From Marinosulfonomonas sp. (GTDB taxonomy: Bacteria; Pseudomonadota; Alphaproteobacteria; Rhodobacterales; Rhodobacteraceae), in assembly GCA_026989405.1 (NCBI GenBank), contig JALSJL010000131.1, positions 1 to 24,014 on the forward strand: 24,014 bases of DNA, read 5' to 3'. Of this stretch, positions 23,525-24,014 are shown one piece after another. Position numbers and translations under genes: made by a program. How positions within the stretch are numbered: position 1 is the stretch's first letter; each line of letters begins with the position of its first letter. The notes under the pieces were generated by a model. The model was given only the letters and a program-made list of their open reading frames with translations, was not told the DNA's origin and did no database searches.

Positions 23525-24014
23525 ATGCCTTTCTTGATACGCCTGTCTGCCCTGGGTCTGATAACAGCGCTTGGCGCCTGCGCCACCACCACACCGACGA
23601 CACCGGCACCCACGACGCCTTCGGGGCCACCGCCCTTGCCATCGGGCGCGATCGGAAATGTGACCGAGAGCGGCGGCGACTACGCGATCGAAGCGAATTC
23701 GACCAGCTACGACCTTGGCACGCCGGTTATCACCGTCAACGACGACTATCGGTTCAACGGGGCCTTTGGCAACGCGACGTTTACCTATGGCGCCGTCGCG
23801 CGCGGCTATTCCAAGGCCGATGTCGATGCCATGGGCGGGATGCTGAGCGACGGCACCGCGTTTTCCGGGGTCACCGGCACCGCGGCGACCTCGCTGCCAA
23901 GCACCGGCACGGCGACCTATCTCGGCCGGTTCAGCATGGTCTATGAAAGTGCGACGCCGGGTGTGTTGTCGGCCACAAGCGGCGGGATGAGCCTGACGGC
24001 CGATTTCGACGCCA
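23525..24014 (+). CDS. TbpB-like surface lipoprotein (3' end beyond window)
   Basis: Partial; 163 codons are visible and the frame is open to the window end. A lipoprotein signal peptide (MPFLIRLSALGLITALGAC) has lipobox LGAC with lipidated Cys19; Ala at +2 is compatible with outer-membrane sorting. A Thr/Pro-rich tether follows (ATTTPTTPAPTTPSGPPP, about 20-38). The remainder is Gly/Thr/Ser/Ala-rich beta structure with TYGAVARGYSK and GTATYLGRFSMVYES...GGMSLTADF, the strand pattern of the TbpB-type C-lobe beta-barrel. Homologues in Alphaproteobacteria are usually annotated transferrin-binding-protein-like, but transferrin binding is not implied. GGAG at 23512-23515 is nine bases before the ATG. 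Expression may depend on the leader structure just upstream. Confidence 0.8.
   Translation, partial: MPFLIRLSALGLITALGACATTTPTTPAPTTPSGPPPLPSGAIGNVTESGGDYAIEANSTSYDLGTPVITVNDDYRFNGAFGNATFTYGAVARGYSKADVDAMGGMLSDGTAFSGVTGTAATSLPSTGTATYLGRFSMVYESATPGVLSATSGGMSLTADFDA

Overview
The window is GC-rich, densely coding DNA from an alphaproteobacterium, most likely a Rhodobacterales/Roseobacter-group member. The support is protein flavour (EnvZ-like kinase with a characteristic N-terminus, ugp operon next to a LysR gene, stand-alone TfoX C-terminal domain, TbpB-like lipoprotein) and an intergenic palindrome of the GGCAAGATGAAG type that I recall as common in that group. This is inference; no rRNA or marker gene in the window fixes the species. 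There is no transposase, integrase, phage gene or CRISPR array.

Layout. (1) 1-2196: the 5' part of an ABC-F ATPase gene (-), a palindromic repeat, ndk (+), a TfoX C-terminal-domain gene (-) whose 3' end overlaps ndk, and a 50-codon small ORF (-). (2) 2197-2680: a gene-free stretch with short dyads and a 10-bp-period direct repeat. (3) 2681-8568: five co-directional, mostly overlapping genes: a single-pass membrane protein with a long Pro/Ala-rich region, a small exported two-cysteine protein, a GT4-like glycosyltransferase, a large protein joining an unrecognised N-terminal half to a MurG/GT28-like half, and a small unknown protein. This is the least explained block and the best candidate for an undescribed system, probably making or decorating a glycan or glycoconjugate. 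(4) 8584-14834: a divergent LysR regulator and a complete ugpB-A-E-C-Q operon for import of sn-glycerol-3-phosphate/glycerophosphodiesters and their hydrolysis. The shared promoter carries a LysR-type dyad and a weak Pho-box-like site. A strong stem-loop follows ugpB and another follows ugpQ. (5) 14866-18285: tRNA-Asn (-), an MBL-fold hydrolase (-), a divergent EnvZ-like histidine kinase (+) with no response regulator beside it, and a pirin (+). (6) 18331-23310: a promoter with a TetR-type dyad in its spacer, then a four-helix membrane protein, a periplasmic adaptor and an RND permease, i.e. an efflux operon without an outer-membrane channel or regulator gene. (7) 23311-24014: an AT-rich leader that can fold into a three-way junction ending just before the ribosome binding site of a TbpB-like surface lipoprotein gene, which runs off the end.

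Two genes are cut by the window edges (ABC-F at base 1, lipoprotein at base 24014). Many long antisense reading frames exist because of the high GC content; they were judged to be shadows.
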